Assembly (NCBI GenBank): GCA_020635195.1
Contig: JACKAG010000003.1
Coordinates: 62,001 to 126,000, forward strand
Source of the DNA: Deltaproteobacteria bacterium
GTDB taxonomy: Bacteria; Bdellovibrionota_B; Oligoflexia; Oligoflexales; Bog-1112
Length of the DNA stretch: 64,000 nt
Reading direction: 5' to 3'
The notes below the pieces were generated by a model. The model made no database searches, was not told where the DNA came from, and saw only the letters and a program-made list of their open reading frames with translations. Positions 34,660 through 44,300 of the stretch are shown here, piece by piece. Within the stretch, counting starts at the first letter, position 1; the number at the start of each line of letters is the position of its first letter. The position numbers and the translations under genes are program-made.

Positions 34660-36912
34660 ATGGTGATCAGCCCCCAGAGAATGACGCCTTCCTCCGAAGT
34701 GTTGCTGCTGGGAGCCGGATATGATCATATCGAAGTGATCCGGAAATTTGGGCAGCTGAAACAAAAACCCTTCCGGATGACTCTGATCAGCGGTTCTTAT
34801 CTGGGAACTTACAGGGGGCTGTTCGGTCGCCTCTTGCGTCGGGAATTGAGTAGAAAACGGACATTACTTGACCTTGGGCATTTGTGTCAGAAAAATGGGG
34901 TTCGTTTTTTATGTGATCAGATTCTGAGTGTCGATGTCTGTGATAAAGAAGTTTACACAAGAAACACGGGGCAGCCGGTCCATTTTGATGTCGTATCATT
35001 TGATCTTGATCTTGAAATGTCTGCTATTCTTTCTGAAGCATCAGAGACTCCGTTTTGTCTGAGTCCTTTCAGGCCGCTGGAAATGATACAGAAGTTACAG
35101 GACCTTGAGATTCGCCTGCGACAGACGGCACAGCTCCCCTTTGATGTTGTTGTGACAGGCAGAGATTTATATTCTGCTGAAATTCTGTTTTCTCTGGTGG
35201 AACGTTTCAGGGAGTCGGATGCTTTTTCTTCTGTGAAATTTACCTTTCTTCGTTATGACGCCTGTCAGCATGATCCATGGGCTGCTTTATGGAAACGAAT
35301 AGAAGAAAGGATGCGCCAGTCTGGTGTCGGCTATTATAAAGATGTCGAAATTGAGGGCTGGAATCATGCTTCGGGTGAATTGCTTCTGACGGGAGGGAAA
35401 AGGCTCAGGGCTGATCTGCTGGTGAATGCCTGCCAGAATCCTGCACATTCTCTTTTACAGGAAAGTGGTCTTGCTCTGGATCAAGAGGGTTTGATTCGGG
35501 TGAATTCAAACCTTGAAAGCTGTTCCCACCCAGGAATCTATGCTGCCGGGCACTCTGTTTCACAAGCATTCTTATCCGGGAGAGATCCTCGTTTTTGTCA
35601 TGATGTCAGAATGGGGAGTCTTTTGTTTGCGAATCTGATCAGCCGTTTCCGCGGGCTTCATCAGGTCCAGTATCATTCTCCGGCATGGATGATGCAGTCT
35701 GTTTATTGTGGTCAGCAACAGGCAGCTTTGCTTCTGGGAAAGAAATTTCTGATTGGAAGATGGGTCTTCCGAAGAAAGTCCGTTATTGATGATTACTGGT
35801 ACCGGCATTGTCGTGCGTTACCATGTGACTTTCATCCTCCGACTTATCTGGAGTCTGGCAATCGGCTCGTCAGGCCATCTTTTGGATCAGGAGATGAGCT
35901 GCCAGTCTCGCTGCTGGATGAATCTTCTGATTCTTCTGAGAACCGCTCCCTGCTTCCGGGCAGTCTCGCTGAGTCTGATGATCTTTCTGTACAGAAGCTG
36001 GATCATGGGGAACTGAGTCTGGTGTCAACGGCTTCTTATCAGCGGAGCTTTACCCGTGATCTTTATACCTTTGCAAGTGTTTTTGCTTCCCACTGTGTCG
36101 GCAGGCTTGTTGCTGCCGGAGTTGCTCCTGAGTCTGCGCAGCTTATCATTTCGGTCGAATATGGCCCATCTGAGACGATGAAGAGAGACTTTCATGATCT
36201 GAATAATGGTCTTCTCGATGGACTTGATGAAGCCGGAGCTCGTGTTATGGGGACTCATGCTCATGCCAGTTTACAGACAGGCTTGGGAATGACACTCTCC
36301 GGTTTCAGTCCGAAAGGCTTACATTCACAGCTATGGCATATGGGGCATCTTTCTGCTGATCTTGATCTGGTTCTGACTAAGCCTTTGGGTACCGGAATTA
36401 TTCTGGCAGGATTTCTTAACCGTTATGTTGATACAGGCAGTTATTTTTCGGCCCTTAAGATCATGAAGCAGTCGGATATCAAACTTCTGGATGTTTTCCG
36501 GAATCAGCTTCCACAGCTTGTCATTCCTGTCGGTGGGCAGGGACTTTGTACGGCGCTATTGCAGAGGAAGCCTGCGTCGTCCGGGGTCCAGGTCAGGCTG
36601 AGTCTCAGCGGCGCTTCTTTGTTTCCCGGGGTTTTCAGAGCTCTGAAATTCGGAATTCGCTCAGGACTTCATAGCCATAACAGAATGAAGTTTACCCGTA
36701 CATTACACAAATTGACAAACCATGACCGGCGTGTTGCGGAAGCTTTTTTTGATCCTCAGACAGCGGGGGCGATGGTTCTGGCAGTTCCTGCCGGAAGTGG
36801 AAAACAGTTGATCCGGGATCTTGCTTCTGCTGGTTTTTGTCATGCCTGGCTGGGTGGACGGACTGTCCGGGCTCTGGGAAGATCTGAGCCCTTTATTGTC
36901 TTTGATACTTAG
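34660..36912 (+). CDS. Oxidoreductase-SelD fusion protein with degenerate selenophosphate synthetase half
   Basis: About 750 residues. The first ~340 form a pyridine-nucleotide disulfide-oxidoreductase-like domain (EVLLLGAGYDHIEVIRKFGQ at the FAD site, later HPGIYAAGHSVSQ). The second half aligns with selenide, water dikinase (LVLTKPLGTGIILAGFL, FDPQTAGAMVLAVP), the arrangement known from NDH-SelD fusions. The SelD metal ligands are lost: TTDFF reads STASY, ALSDxYAMG reads CVGRLVAAG, GGHS-D reads GTHAHAS, and VTGFGLLGH reads PVGGQGLCTALL. The usual N-terminal Cys/Sec loop is also not seen. It may be a pseudo-enzyme. Start ATG 34660 (GGGA upstream) is tentative; TTG 34624 and ATG 34681 are alternatives. 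Confidence 0.75.
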   Translation: MVISPQRMTPSSEVLLLGAGYDHIEVIRKFGQLKQKPFRMTLISGSYLGTYRGLFGRLLRRELSRKRTLLDLGHLCQKNGVRFLCDQILSVDVCDKEVYTRNTGQPVHFDVVSFDLDLEMSAILSEASETPFCLSPFRPLEMIQKLQDLEIRLRQTAQLPFDVVVTGRDLYSAEILFSLVERFRESDAFSSVKFTFLRYDACQHDPWAALWKRIEERMRQSGVGYYKDVEIEGWNHASGELLLTGGKRLRADLLVNACQNPAHSLLQESGLALDQEGLIRVNSNLESCSHPGIYAAGHSVSQAFLSGRDPRFCHDVRMGSLLFANLISRFRGLHQVQYHSPAWMMQSVYCGQQQAALLLGKKFLIGRWVFRRKSVIDDYWYRHCRALPCDFHPPTYLESGNRLVRPSFGSGDELPVSLLDESSDSSENRSLLPGSLAESDDLSVQKLDHGELSLVSTASYQRSFTRDLYTFASVFASHCVGRLVAAGVAPESAQLIISVEYGPSETMKRDFHDLNNGLLDGLDEAGARVMGTHAHASLQTGLGMTLSGFSPKGLHSQLWHMGHLSADLDLVLTKPLGTGIILAGFLNRYVDTGSYFSALKIMKQSDIKLLDVFRNQLPQLVIPVGGQGLCTALLQRKPASSGVQVRLSLSGASLFPGVFRALKFGIRSGLHSHNRMKFTRTLHKLTNHDRRVAEAFFDPQTAGAMVLAVPAGSGKQLIRDLASAGFCHAWLGGRTVRALGRSEPFIVFDT

Positions 36913-36928
36913 ACGTATTGCGTGCTGA

Positions 36929-38746
36929 TTATTTGTTCGAATCCGATGAAGAAGCAGGAGATGAGAGAGAGGATGAGCAGGAATCTTCTGGCAGCAGGCT
37001 GCTGAATCCCCGGTTTTGTGCACTGGGCCTGACGACTGTACAATAATACTTGCTACGAAATAAAGACTGGTCCGCCAGATAAAGAGCAGAAAGCAGGCTG
37101 CTGTAACCTCCGGCGGACTGGAGAAAAGAAAAGGCCCGGATCAGCAGCATTGCAGCATTTTGTCTTCCCATGCGTTTTGCTATGTCCCACAGAAGTCCGG
37201 AAATCAGCTGTGATTTATTGTGACCACTTCGCATTCCTGAAACAGACTGATATGTATAGTTATTCTCTCCAGAGCGCAGGCACTTTTTCGAAATACATAC
37301 TTTATCTGAAGGGCAGATACTTTCAGCAAGGCATGCATTGTTGGTTCTGTAGTAGACCAGAGCATCTGCCATCCCTTCATGCAGGTCCAGTGATTCTCCT
37401 CTGGTGGATGTCAGGTAGCGGTATGCCAGATGGTGTCCGAGTTCGTGTGAAACCACTTCCGGATCAAGGAGTAAATTTCGTAGCTGAATATTATCTCCGT
37501 TGCCCAGACTGATCGTTGGTTTTTTGCCTTCGCCTGTCGGATGGTAAACCGCTGTGTTATTTAGTCCCTGATCACTGGCATCTATATAAATACGGATTTG
37601 AGGTCCGGGCCAGCCGCGATATTCTCCATTCCAGCTCTTACTCAGCGTCAGGCTCCGGACCCACTCAATATGCTGTGATGCATTGTAAAAGACTGTTGCC
37701 TCGTATTTTCTGAAATCTGTAATCGGATATGCTGCTCCGGGATACAGTTCAGGGCCGAAGACGAAGTTAAAGGAAGATGAAAAAGAGGAGTCTGTCAGAA
37801 GCTGTTTGTTGCAAAGGTATCCTGAATCGGCAAGGTTTTCGAAACGGACTTCTCTGGTCTGAAAATTCTCACGATTGGACTGGGTCGGTGAAAAAATATG
37901 GGCGCTTCCTGTTGCCGAAAAAAAACGTTTTTCGATGACCTCACCATGACGATCTGAGAGCAGTCCCTGATGATTGACGATGGCGAAGTAAGGCTGCTTG
38001 TCTGCATTAAAGTGGAGGCGGAGGTATGGGATCAGCTGAACAGGTGGAGAGTCCGGATCTGCTAACTTCGGATCAGTCTTGTGCAGGATCATGCATCTGT
38101 CTGAACCGCTTTCTTCTATGATATCAATCCGTTCCGGACAGCTGTTGAACGAATGATGTCTTTTCAGGCCCTGGCAGAGATGTTCCAGGATATTGTCGTT
38201 AAGATTGGGCCACTCCATGGAGCCGATCTGTTGTCTGGCGCTTCTGATCTCATCTTCTGTAAATTCTGGCAGTTTTTCAAGAGCCCGGAATTCTTTGTTA
38301 TTACGGATAACAATCATTTCTTTCTGGCAGAGAGGGATTCCGTCAATCTGGTATGTGAATTTTGAGAGTTCTGTGACGGGGGACTCTGTCAGAGCAGTTC
38401 CTGACTGTTGCTGACTGAGTCGTTCAAAACCAAGGGTTTTGATTTCCAGACCTGACAGCTGCGTCTCCAGCATCCCGACGACATCCTGACGGAACTGTTC
38501 AGCCTGCTCTTCAGCTCCGTTGTCGGTAAGAAAAGCTTCGGACTGAGTCAGGCCAATAGCCTGACATGATGCGTCATTAAACGCAAAAAGCTCAGCTCCT
38601 TGTCTTGGCCCTTTGCTTGTGGAGGAAGTGTGTTGCCGGCTGATTTTCATACATGCATTCATGAGGGTTATGGCTGCAAGGATCGTCGCTAAGCTGGGAC
38701 AGAGGCCATATCGTCTGCCAGAGCCTTCCGAACTTCCGTTTGCCAT
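36929..38746 (-). CDS. Exported gluzincin-type zinc metalloprotease
   Basis: 605 residues. I chose ATG 38746 because AGGAGG lies nine bases upstream; an earlier ATG at 38845 has no such site. The N-terminus has one hydrophobic segment ending in LMNAC, a weak lipobox, so it may be a lipoprotein or be cleaved. The catalytic part has HELGHH (H434, E435, H438) and, 19 residues later, E457 in LHEGMADALVYY, the gluzincin third ligand as in thermolysin/fungalysin-like (M4/M36) enzymes. A Cys-rich patch follows, and the end is Ser-rich. It is convergent with the SelD-like fusion gene (16-base gap). Confidence 0.75.
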   Translation of the reverse strand: MANGSSEGSGRRYGLCPSLATILAAITLMNACMKISRQHTSSTSKGPRQGAELFAFNDASCQAIGLTQSEAFLTDNGAEEQAEQFRQDVVGMLETQLSGLEIKTLGFERLSQQQSGTALTESPVTELSKFTYQIDGIPLCQKEMIVIRNNKEFRALEKLPEFTEDEIRSARQQIGSMEWPNLNDNILEHLCQGLKRHHSFNSCPERIDIIEESGSDRCMILHKTDPKLADPDSPPVQLIPYLRLHFNADKQPYFAIVNHQGLLSDRHGEVIEKRFFSATGSAHIFSPTQSNRENFQTREVRFENLADSGYLCNKQLLTDSSFSSSFNFVFGPELYPGAAYPITDFRKYEATVFYNASQHIEWVRSLTLSKSWNGEYRGWPGPQIRIYIDASDQGLNNTAVYHPTGEGKKPTISLGNGDNIQLRNLLLDPEVVSHELGHHLAYRYLTSTRGESLDLHEGMADALVYYRTNNACLAESICPSDKVCISKKCLRSGENNYTYQSVSGMRSGHNKSQLISGLLWDIAKRMGRQNAAMLLIRAFSFLQSAGGYSSLLSALYLADQSLFRSKYYCTVVRPSAQNRGFSSLLPEDSCSSSLSSPASSSDSNK

Positions 38747-38922
38747 CCTGACTCCCCTCCTGAGAATTGTGTACCGACCCATGCGCTTGTATCGGCCAGA
38801 GAGCCTTTCTTCATAAGGAAAGAGGTCTTTTTTTAGTTTTTTCATCTCTTTTTCAGCTATTTCAGCTGCTGCTTTGTGCCTGATCTTGCTTTTTGCTTCG
38901 GAGCTGCTTCTGGCGACCGGTC

Positions 38923-38950
38923 TTGACAGGAGCCCGGCAGAATTTAAATT
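38923..38950 (+). promoter_or_regulatory. Candidate sigma-70-type promoter of the DnaJ-like gene
   Basis: TTGACA at 38923-38928, a 16-base spacer, and TAAATT at 38945-38950, about 85 bases before the GTG start at 39036. The -35 box is a perfect consensus; the -10 matches four of six. It lies in the divergent gap between the metalloprotease and DnaJ-like genes. Confidence 0.4.
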
Positions 38951-39035
38951 TCTGTATGGCAGGGATGTTGGTGGAAACGGACCATCGGCGGTCTGGCAGA
39001 GGATGGAATGATCTTGATATAAGGAAGAAAATCAG

Positions 39036-39923
39036 GTGTCTGAATATTACCAGTTATTGGGTGTAGATAAGAGTGCCAGCGAGCGGGACATTAAAAAAGC
39101 CTATCATAAACTGGCGATGAAGTATCATCCGGACCGCAACCCGGGCAATAAGGAAAGTGAAGAAAAATTTAAAGAGATCAGTGAAGCTTATGCGGTTCTT
39201 TCAGATCCGGAAAAGCGAAAACAGTATGATACGTTTGGTTCATCCGGATTCCACCAGCGCTATAGTGCGGATGATATCTTTCGGGGAGCGGATTTCAGCT
39301 CTGTCTTTGGTGATATGAATTTTTCTGGTGGAGGCTTTGACCAGATTTTCAGTCGGATGTTTGGAGGTGGTGCTGCCGGCTTCGGACAGTCTGTAAAAGG
39401 CCAGGATGTTGAATATTCCCTGACGGTCAGCTTTGATGAGGCTTATCGGGGCTGTGGAAAGCAGATCCGTTTCAGGCTGGAAAATGGAACAGAAAGAGAT
39501 CTGTCTGTTAAGATTCCAGCGGGAGCCCGGGATGGGGCACGCTTGCGTATCAAAGGGAAAGGGGCTCCTTCTCCTGTTCCTCAGGGGCTTGCAGGAGATC
39601 TCTTTGTTGTAGTGCATGTCGCAGAGCATCCGTGGTTTCGTCGCCAGGGTATGAACATTGAGGCAGATCTGAAGTTAAAATTGACAGAAGCAATTCTGGG
39701 AACTTCCACAAATGTGGAGACTCCCGAGGGTACAAGAAAAGTCAGGATTCCGGCTGGAGTCCGGGAGGGCACTAAGGTTCGTTTAAAGGGCCTTGGTTTT
39801 TCCGATCCTCGACACCCTGGTCAGAGGGGGGACTTTTATGCGGTTGTTTCTGTCGAAATTCCAGGGAAACTTACCGGGGAACAGGAGTCGTTGGTAAGGT
39901 CTCTTGCGGAGTCGGGCCTTTAA
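39036..39923 (+). CDS. DnaJ/CbpA-type Hsp40 co-chaperone
   Basis: 295 residues. J domain at 1-70 with YYQLLGVDKSASERDIKKAY and the HPD motif in KYHPDRNPG, then a Gly/Phe-rich linker (~85-120), and two C-terminal beta domains (GKQIRFRLENGTERD, IPAGARDGARLRIKGKG, IPAGVREGTKVRLKGLG). There is no zinc-finger region, so it is CbpA-type and not DnaJ proper. It stimulates DnaK ATP hydrolysis. Start GTG has AAGGAAG upstream. Its 3' end overlaps the convergent DUF3108 gene by 53 bases. Confidence 0.9.
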   Translation: MSEYYQLLGVDKSASERDIKKAYHKLAMKYHPDRNPGNKESEEKFKEISEAYAVLSDPEKRKQYDTFGSSGFHQRYSADDIFRGADFSSVFGDMNFSGGGFDQIFSRMFGGGAAGFGQSVKGQDVEYSLTVSFDEAYRGCGKQIRFRLENGTERDLSVKIPAGARDGARLRIKGKGAPSPVPQGLAGDLFVVVHVAEHPWFRRQGMNIEADLKLKLTEAILGTSTNVETPEGTRKVRIPAGVREGTKVRLKGLGFSDPRHPGQRGDFYAVVSVEIPGKLTGEQESLVRSLAESGL

Positions 39924-40812
39924 TTCCGGTTTCGCTATTGCTTCCGCCGGGAACAAATTCGTTCAGCTCCATGACGACACTGCCGATTTTAATTTCCCCC
40001 TCAACTTTTAATAACGGGTGTGAGGGATGCTGATCAGCGATCCATATATGCACATCTCCTTTTTGCTGAAGATCCTGACCCAGGAAGGTCTGTAGGCGCA
40101 GACGGACAGCACTGAAGGTTCCGGCGGGAACTGTGATGCTTTCATGTTTCATGGGGGCGGCTTCCAGCCACCAGTTTTTCCGGGAAGAGTAAACGAGGAA
40201 TTTGCGGGGAGATGTGTCTGAATAACTGACAGAGCGTAGTCGATATACAGCGCTGAGAACATCTGTTGCATTGTGTGCGAGCTCAGACTGCTCTTTACGG
40301 GGGCTGTTTTCCTGGTCTTTTCGGATGATTTCTTCGACGGTGCATATATTTTCATGAAAATTCAACCATTTTTCCTGAATCAGTCTTTTGCCGAAGAGCT
40401 TACCCTCATCCTGTTTTAGGTAGAATTTCCTGACGGCAAAGCTGCCAGGTCTGGCATAGGCGACAGCCTGGTCTTTGGCTGCAAAGATAGCACGGTACCA
40501 GTCTCCTGTGCTGGCGTGAGCGCTGAAATGCCAGAGCCATTCTTTCTTGTAAAGGATAGGGGGCATGACCTGAAGGTGTCCGTAACCAACCATGATCCCC
40601 ATATAATAGACCCGGTAGCTGGCTAGCTCACCCTGGTTAAAGGGGACGTTCTGGTAAGTCTGTTCCTTACTGAGGCTTTGTGCCTGGGTGGATATTGCTG
40701 TTAGCGGACAAGGAATCGACGCAACTGACTCGGGACTGGAGAAAGAAGGGCTGCTGATGCATAGCACTTGTGACAGTGATACAGTAAGAACAAACTGAGG
40801 CAACGACTTCAT
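39871..40812 (-). CDS. Exported DUF3108-family protein
   Basis: 313 residues from ATG 40812 (GGGAGAAG upstream). A signal peptide (MKSLPQFVLTVSLSQVLCISSP) precedes a beta-rich domain: GELASYRVYYMGIMVGYGHL, then WYRAIFAAKDQAVAY, and near the end ITVPAGTFSAVRLRLQT and HPLLKVEGEIKIGSVVMELN, a pattern typical of DUF3108 periplasmic proteins. Their biochemical role is not established. The C-terminal ~20 residues are Pro/Thr-rich and overlap the DnaJ-like gene end. It is divergent from rpsA with a 200-base gap. Confidence 0.75.
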   Translation of the reverse strand: MKSLPQFVLTVSLSQVLCISSPSFSSPESVASIPCPLTAISTQAQSLSKEQTYQNVPFNQGELASYRVYYMGIMVGYGHLQVMPPILYKKEWLWHFSAHASTGDWYRAIFAAKDQAVAYARPGSFAVRKFYLKQDEGKLFGKRLIQEKWLNFHENICTVEEIIRKDQENSPRKEQSELAHNATDVLSAVYRLRSVSYSDTSPRKFLVYSSRKNWWLEAAPMKHESITVPAGTFSAVRLRLQTFLGQDLQQKGDVHIWIADQHPSHPLLKVEGEIKIGSVVMELNEFVPGGSNSETGIKGPTPQETLPTTPVPR

Positions 40813-41012
40813 GGTCAGCTTCTCCCGGCTCCGCTGGCGGACATTGTCCGGTCTTTTCTTCCATGGGCTATCCCCTTTTTTTATCACATAAAAGAGGATC
40901 AACACATTGCTTTTTCCATGTTGATGTGATAATGGGAACCGTCAGCCGTATTTTGCTAACCTTTTAGCCTTATTTTTGCCCATTGGGGGGCGCGCAGGAG
41001 TAACTTCAATCT

Positions 41013-42782
41013 ATGAACCTTTCAGAATCAAAGCTGGTCGGAATCGGTGTCGTTAAGTGGGAAGATGATGCTGACGCCGTATTCGATCATGAAGACCTTG
41101 TATCCAGTGAATTTAGTGAAATGCTTGAAGAAAATCCTGGTGGCTCCGCAATCCGTGAGGGGACTATTGTCCGGGGCAGTATTATCAGGATTACTGATGA
41201 TGTCGTGCATATTGATATAGGCCACAAGGCTGATGGTGAAGTTCCGATCCAGGAATTTCGAGGCCTTGACGGTGAGGTTAGTGCGACTGTCGGTGATGAG
41301 GTCGAAGTTTATCTCGATTGTTTCGAGGATAATGATGGTGAAATGGTTCTCAGTCGTGAGCGTGCTGAAATGCTCAGAGCCTGGGACCGGATCTCAGACG
41401 CCTATGAAAATGATGAAATTGTTGAGGGTATCATCATGGCCAGGGTCAAGGGAGGTCTCTCCGTTGATATTGGCGTTAAAGCATTCCTTCCTGGATCTCA
41501 GGTGGATCTGCGCCCTGTCCGCAATCTCGATAAGCTGATTAACAGCAAGTTTAGCTTTAAAATTATCAAGTTTAACAAAAAGCGTGGCAATATTGTGCTT
41601 AGCCGGCGTGTTCTGCTGGAGCAGGACAGAGAAAAAATGCGCACAGAGACTCTGCAGAATCTGCGTGAAGGCGCAATTCTTAAGGGTATCGTTAAGAATA
41701 TTACAGATTACGGCGCATTTGTGGATCTTGGTGGAATTGATGGACTTCTGCATATTACTGATATGTCATGGGGCCGTATCAATCATCCAAGTCAGCTGTT
41801 TGAAGTCGGTCAGGAGCTTGAAGTTAAGGTTCTGAATTACGATGAAGGGCGGCAGAGAGTCTCTCTTGGATACAAACAGCTACAGGAAGATCCATGGGAA
41901 AAAGCATCCAAGACTTATGTCGAAGGTGTTAAGACCAGAGGAACTGTGGTCAGCCTGACAGATTATGGTGCATTTGTTGAGCTTGCAGATGGTATCGAGG
42001 GACTGATTCATATCAGTGAAATGTCATGGTCAAAGCGTATCCGCCATCCATCTAAGGTCGTATCGATTGGGGATGAAGTGGATATTGTTGTGCTGGCGAT
42101 TGATCTGGAAAACCGCAGAATCAGTCTTGGCATGAAGCAGATGGAGCCAAATCCCTGGGATCTTGTTGGTGAGAAGTATCAGGTCGGTGATATCATCCGT
42201 GGAAAAATCAGAAATATCACAGATTTTGGTATCTTCGTTGGGATCGAAGAAGGTATTGATGGTCTGATTCATATTTCTGATATCAGCTGGACAGAAAGGA
42301 TCAAGCATCCCGGAGATCTCTATAAAAAAGGAGATGAGGTTGAAGCGAAGATTCTACAGATCAATACAGAAGGTGAAAAATTCTCTCTTGGTATCAAACA
42401 GCTGAGTGAAGATCCATGGGTTGCTGCGGCGCGTGACTTTACACCAGGAACTCGTGCCAGAGGGGTCGTGACAAAGTTGACAGACTTTGGCGCTTTTGTT
42501 CAGCTGGTTGAAGGTGTTGAGGGAATGATCCATGTGAGTGAACTCGACGCTCAGACGGTCGACAAGCCGGGTCATGTTGTGAAAGAGGGCGATGAAGTCG
42601 AGTTTGTCGTTCTTTCCAGTGATTCTGAGGACCGCAGATTTTCTCTGTCCCGTAAGGCTCATATACAGGGACTTGAGGGAGATCAGCTGAAAGAATATCT
42701 AAGCAGTGTGCAGGAACCTCAGACTGCTTTTGCGGATGCTTTCAACCTGGCTCAGGAAGCAGCAGCCTCTGATAAGAAGTGA
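41013..42782 (+). CDS. rpsA: Small ribosomal subunit protein bS1
   Basis: 589 residues with six S1 (OB-fold) repeats at roughly 50-residue-plus spacing, beginning near residues 50, 135, 220, 305, 392 and 478; each of the last four contains a clear ITDYGAFVDL-like strand and an IHISEMSW-like strand. S1 helps the 30S subunit bind and unfold mRNA leaders. AGGAG lies 12 bases before the ATG. Length and repeat number fit proteobacterial S1. It is not next to cmk here. An rRNA methyltransferase gene follows. Confidence 0.96.
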   Translation: MNLSESKLVGIGVVKWEDDADAVFDHEDLVSSEFSEMLEENPGGSAIREGTIVRGSIIRITDDVVHIDIGHKADGEVPIQEFRGLDGEVSATVGDEVEVYLDCFEDNDGEMVLSRERAEMLRAWDRISDAYENDEIVEGIIMARVKGGLSVDIGVKAFLPGSQVDLRPVRNLDKLINSKFSFKIIKFNKKRGNIVLSRRVLLEQDREKMRTETLQNLREGAILKGIVKNITDYGAFVDLGGIDGLLHITDMSWGRINHPSQLFEVGQELEVKVLNYDEGRQRVSLGYKQLQEDPWEKASKTYVEGVKTRGTVVSLTDYGAFVELADGIEGLIHISEMSWSKRIRHPSKVVSIGDEVDIVVLAIDLENRRISLGMKQMEPNPWDLVGEKYQVGDIIRGKIRNITDFGIFVGIEEGIDGLIHISDISWTERIKHPGDLYKKGDEVEAKILQINTEGEKFSLGIKQLSEDPWVAAARDFTPGTRARGVVTKLTDFGAFVQLVEGVEGMIHVSELDAQTVDKPGHVVKEGDEVEFVVLSSDSEDRRFSLSRKAHIQGLEGDQLKEYLSSVQEPQTAFADAFNLAQEAAASDKK

Positions 42783-42929
42783 TAAGCTGTAAATTTTTAC
42801 CTTTCTGCTGAGTTTTTGCGTCCTGCCTCTGAAGGGGGAAGTCAGGTTCGCAATAAGAGGCCCCTGTCGATCTTCCGGGATAGGCGGGGGCTCATCATTT
42901 TTCCGATTCGCTTCACAAAGGGAAATGCT

Positions 42930-44300
42930 TTGCTATCGAAACTGACGACTGCCAGGGAAATTGCGTATGACTCGTTTACAGAGGTTATGGAGCAGAAAAA
43001 GTCCCCTCAGGAAGTCATTGACAGACTTATACGGCGATCTGGCCAGTCCCTGAAGCGTAGTGACCGGAGCATGATCCGGGAAATCGTTATGGGGAGTCTG
43101 CGCTGGTATTCAAAAATATACTGGATTGTACAGAATTCAGCCAGTCGGGAGCTAAAGCAGGCCTCTCCGGAGGTCCGGGCTGCTCTGATTTTGGGAACCT
43201 ATCAGATCTTTTATATGGACCGGATACCTGACAGAGCAACTGTGAATGAAAGCGTTGAATATGTCAGAAAAAAGGGTCAGGCGCATGCGGTCCGTTTTGT
43301 AAATGGTATTCTGCGTTCGATTGCGAGAAGAGCAGAATATTTTGCCAAGCCGGATAAAGAGACGAAGCCGATCGAGTATTTATCATTGCAGTTTGCTCAT
43401 CCTGAGTGGATTGTTCGCAGATGGTATCGGCGTTTTCGTTTTGACCGTGTCAGAGAGCTTCTGGCTGCCAACAACAGAACTCCCCCATGGTCAATCCGGA
43501 TCAATCAGATGAAGGTTCCTTCGGATCATGTGCAGGACTTCCGTGCCCGCCTCCTGAGGGAGGAGAAGGTGCATTCCGACAGAGGGCCTCTGCGCTCTTG
43601 CCTTTATCTGAAGAGCGCTCCGGATTTTTCAGCAGGATCGTTATTTTCTCAGGGGTATTATACGATCCAGGACGAATCGTCGCAGCTGATTGCAAATCTG
43701 GTTGCTCCGGAGCCTGGAGAGCTGATTCTTGATGCCTGTTGTGGTCCTGGCGGGAAACTTAGCCATCTTTTTGAGCTTGCTCAGGGAAAAGCAGAGCTTA
43801 CAGGGATTGAGAAAGATAGCCGACAAATGAGTCGCGTTGTGGAAAATCTGAAGCGCCTGGGACACGAAGGGATTAGACTTGTAGAACAAGATTTTCTTGA
43901 ATACCGTCCTGAAAAGAAAGCAGATAAAATTCTGATTGATGCTCCCTGTTCCGGTCTTGGGGTTCTCAGGCGTCATCCTGAGGGAAAATGGCATAAGTCC
44001 CCATCCCTGCCGGCTGCGATGGCTGTGACTCAGAGGGAACTTATTACCCATGGTCTGAGTCTTCTCGAAAAAGGCGGAGAGCTGATTTTTTCAGTCTGTT
44101 CCTTTGAAGAAGAAGAAACCACAGACCATCTGGCCTGGCTTCAGCAGACATACGGGGATACAATAGAGGTGTTGAATCTGAGTAAAAGGATTCCTGAATA
44201 TTATGGGCGCTTTGTCGTCCGGCAGCAACTCCTGTTGATTTATTCGGGAAACAAGGATTTCATGGATGGCTTTGGGGCGTTTATCCTCCGTAAGCGCTAA
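42930..44300 (+). CDS. rsmB: 16S rRNA m5C methyltransferase, RsmB-like
   Basis: About 456 residues from TTG 42930 (AAGGGA six bases upstream); the open frame reaches back to 42816 without a convincing site. An N-terminal NusB-like helical domain (LTTAREIAYDSFTEV, IREIVMGSLRWYSKI, RATVNESVEYVRK) precedes the NOL1/NOP2/Sun methyltransferase fold: AdoMet motif DACCGPGGKLSHL, motif IV DAPCSGLGVLRRHPEGKW with the conserved Cys, and motif VI FSVCSFEEEE with the catalytic Cys. RsmB methylates C967 of 16S rRNA. The next gene overlaps its end by 35 bases. Confidence 0.88.
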   Translation: MLSKLTTAREIAYDSFTEVMEQKKSPQEVIDRLIRRSGQSLKRSDRSMIREIVMGSLRWYSKIYWIVQNSASRELKQASPEVRAALILGTYQIFYMDRIPDRATVNESVEYVRKKGQAHAVRFVNGILRSIARRAEYFAKPDKETKPIEYLSLQFAHPEWIVRRWYRRFRFDRVRELLAANNRTPPWSIRINQMKVPSDHVQDFRARLLREEKVHSDRGPLRSCLYLKSAPDFSAGSLFSQGYYTIQDESSQLIANLVAPEPGELILDACCGPGGKLSHLFELAQGKAELTGIEKDSRQMSRVVENLKRLGHEGIRLVEQDFLEYRPEKKADKILIDAPCSGLGVLRRHPEGKWHKSPSLPAAMAVTQRELITHGLSLLEKGGELIFSVCSFEEEETTDHLAWLQQTYGDTIEVLNLSKRIPEYYGRFVVRQQLLLIYSGNKDFMDGFGAFILRKR

